Assembly (NCBI GenBank): GCA_964442335.1
Contig: CAYTZI010000119.1
Coordinates: 1-6,934 of the forward strand
DNA: 6,934 bases
Source of the DNA: JBFYTX01 sp964442335
Lineage (GTDB): Bacteria > Chloroflexota > Dehalococcoidia > Dehalococcoidales > RBG-16-60-22
Direction of reading: 5' to 3'
Below the pieces are notes generated by a model, which saw only the letters and a program-made list of their open reading frames with translations, did no database searches and had not been told where the DNA came from. Below, one piece after another: positions 5,560 to 6,934 of the stretch. The translations under genes were made by a program, and so were the position numbers. Within the stretch, counting starts at the first letter, position 1; the number at the start of each line of letters is the position of its first letter.

Positions 5560-6423
5560 ATGAAATCTAAGTTTGGTACTTATATCTGGGGAGGGGCGAC
5601 CATTATCGCCGGGCTGGCCCTTTCGTTATGGGTCGCTTCCCACCAGAAAGTGTACGTAGACGTGCACCAGATTCCCTCGCCGGACGTTCCCGCCGGTCCG
5701 GGCATCCTTTATTTCTTCGTCGCCGTGGCCGTGATGGCGCTGGTGCTTTTCCTCATCCCCCTCAGCAAGCTCAAGCTGGTCTTCAAGATTCTCTTTACGT
5801 TCATGTTCGCCTGGGGCGCATTCATTATCGCCGTGCTGACGCTCCCGGAGCCCGCCGCTTACCCCATCGCGGTCGCGGTCGGTCTCGCCTGGTTCTTCTG
5901 GGCGAGGGTGTGGCTGCACAACATCGTCATGCTCGTCGCCCTCTCCAGCGCCGGTTCGGTCTTCGGTTTCCTGTTTTCCCCCTGGGCGTTCCTGATTGTC
6001 ATGCTGGTCATCGCCGTTTACGACTTCCTGGCCGTTAGATTCGGGTTCATGGTCTGGATGGTGGACCGGCTCTCGGAGACGGTGACCCTGCCGGCTTTCA
6101 TCTACCCCAGGAGGCCCAGGGACTGGTTATTGAGCCTGAAAGAGGTGCAGGTGCACGAGCTGCTGGAAAAGCCCTCCGCCGACCGCGAGTTTTCCATACT
6201 CGGCGGCGGCGATATCGGCTTTCCGCTGATGCTGGCGGCTTCCGTTTTCTTCGCCTACGACCTCCCCGAGGCGCTGGTGGTGGGGGCGTTCGCGCTGGCG
6301 GGGCTCCTGAGCGCCTTTTTGATACAGTCGGTATGGCTCAAGGGCAAGCCCATGCCCGCTCTGCCGCCGATAGCGATTTTGTCTTTGATAGGCTATCTGG
6401 TGGTCAGGTACGCGATGGGTTAA
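5560..6423 (+). CDS. Presenilin/signal-peptide-peptidase-type intramembrane aspartyl protease (family A22)
   Basis: A 287-residue integral membrane protein predicted to cut transmembrane helices within the lipid bilayer. Nine hydrophobic segments are visible, at about 8-25, 47-68, 73-94, 100-117, 121-139, 141-158, 212-232, 237-256 and 267-283. All three family motifs fall in the expected helices: Y154-D155 in TM6, G215-x-G217-D218 in TM7 (ILGGGDIGFP), and P266-A267-L268 before TM9 (GKPMPALPP). D155 and D218 would be the catalytic pair. The TM6-TM7 loop (about 159-211) is soluble and basic in its middle, as in archaeal presenilin homologues (PF06550-like). There is no large extra domain. The ATG at 5560 is the only possible start, because an in-frame stop lies at 5521-5523. 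It lacks a good Shine-Dalgarno sequence; a TATACT at 5549-5554 could give a nearly leaderless transcript. It converges with the S51 peptidase gene, with 42 bases between the stops. Substrates cannot be deduced. Confidence 0.9.
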   Translation: MKSKFGTYIWGGATIIAGLALSLWVASHQKVYVDVHQIPSPDVPAGPGILYFFVAVAVMALVLFLIPLSKLKLVFKILFTFMFAWGAFIIAVLTLPEPAAYPIAVAVGLAWFFWARVWLHNIVMLVALSSAGSVFGFLFSPWAFLIVMLVIAVYDFLAVRFGFMVWMVDRLSETVTLPAFIYPRRPRDWLLSLKEVQVHELLEKPSADREFSILGGGDIGFPLMLAASVFFAYDLPEALVVGAFALAGLLSAFLIQSVWLKGKPMPALPPIAILSLIGYLVVRYAMG

Positions 6424-6465
6424 TAGCCCTTCAGCTTATGAAAAATTTGGGGCGATGGTCGTACG

Positions 6466-6934
6466 TTAGCCCTGTACAACCGGCAGATTATCGAGGCGCT
6501 CTACCTTTCCGCCCCTGTTTACATACTGGCAGACCTCCCCGCCCAGCGCCTCCACCCGGCCTTCGGGATAGACTTTGATGCCGGAGCCGGTGGACAGGCC
6601 GTAGCCTTTTGTGCCGTCGTCAGCCAGTCTTAAAGCCGTCCGCAGCTCCTCCCAGCCTCCTTCCTCATCGTGGGTATCGCAGATAACGGGCGCGAAGCCC
6701 AGGCAGGTGAAAAGCTCGGCGCTGCTTTCGTCATCGGGGTCCCGCCAGCGCACCCATCTATCGGCAAGCATGATTGCCCCCGCGGAAATCCCGAAGAAAG
6801 GCTTGCCCTGCCGGTAGAGCCCGGACAGGAAGTCGAGCATGCCTTTTTCACGTAAAATGTCCATGCCGGCTTCCACGTCCCCGCCGCTGATAAAGACGAT
6901 GTCGGCGGCTTCCAGGACGGCGCGGGCTTTGTCC
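6466..6934 (-). CDS. Peptidase S51 family protein (PepE/cyanophycinase-like; 5'-partial)
   Basis: The C-terminal 155 residues of a serine peptidase with the class I glutamine-amidotransferase-like fold. The frame is open through the right edge, so the true N-terminus (perhaps 60-80 residues) is missing. A GTG at 6876 is internal to a conserved segment and is not the start. Numbered from the first visible codon, the fragment shows DIVFISGGD at 11-19 (the SGG-N/D motif of S51), FFGISAGA at 47-53 with S50 as nucleophile, and DTHDEEGGWEE at 86-96, where H88 is the likely catalytic His. Dipeptidase E cleaves Asp-X dipeptides and cyanophycinase degrades cyanophycin; which activity applies here cannot be told. 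No cyanophycin synthetase is in the window and no signal peptide can be checked. It stands tail to tail with the presenilin-type gene, with no clear hairpin terminator between them. Confidence 0.83.
   Translation of the reverse strand, partial: DKARAVLEAADIVFISGGDVEAGMDILREKGMLDFLSGLYRQGKPFFGISAGAIMLADRWVRWRDPDDESSAELFTCLGFAPVICDTHDEEGGWEELRTALRLADDGTKGYGLSTGSGIKVYPEGRVEALGGEVCQYVNRGGKVERLDNLPVVQG

Noticed and set aside
5628..6038. A 136-codon plus-strand open frame inside the presenilin-type gene
   Set aside because: Arg/Pro/His-rich, out of frame with a gene carrying all the family motifs; a shadow typical of GC-rich DNA.

Overview
The window looks like a piece of a moderately GC-rich bacterial chromosome. 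Two good sigma-70-type promoters and purine-rich Shine-Dalgarno sites support a bacterium. The mix of genes (COG4867-type vWA protein, a stand-alone secretion-type ATPase, a short sulfatase-fold hydrolase, DUF169, a presenilin-type protease) reminds me of anaerobic Chloroflexota such as Dehalococcoidia. That assignment is an inference from memory. An archaeal source is less likely but not excluded, because presenilin homologues of this kind are mostly known from archaea.

Layout: (1) 1-2387, plus strand: the C-terminal part of a vWA-domain protein, its 5' end outside the window, followed by a compact VirB11/PilT-like ATPase, probably one transcription unit. (2) 2388-4765, plus strand: a near-consensus promoter (2492-2520), then an alkaline-phosphatase-superfamily 'sulfatase' with threonine at the nucleophile position, then a DUF169 protein 59 bases downstream, probably an operon. 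(3) 4778-5239, minus strand: a small excisionase/MerR-type helix-turn-helix protein facing the DUF169 gene tail to tail. Its perfect TTGACA-17-TATAAT promoter lies inside an AT-rich array of 10-bp phased TTTCAT repeats. (4) 5240-5559: a 320-base intergenic region with that promoter and repeat array, a perfect inverted repeat, a possible divergent promoter and three copies of a GGCCGGAAAC-like motif. (5) 5560-6423, plus strand: a nine-TM presenilin/signal-peptide-peptidase-type intramembrane aspartyl protease with all three family motifs (YD, GxGD, PAL). (6) 6466-6934, minus strand: the C-terminal part of an S51-type serine peptidase, running off the right edge.

The points most worth following are the complete presenilin-type active site in a bacterial-looking context, the helically phased repeat array over the helix-turn-helix gene's promoter, and the sulfatase-like enzyme that lacks the formylglycine-forming Cys/Ser. 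The vWA/ATPase pair may act together, and the sulfatase-like/DUF169 pair may be co-expressed. The sequence does not reveal the substrate of either pair. There are no RNA genes, CRISPR arrays or insertion sequences that I can support.
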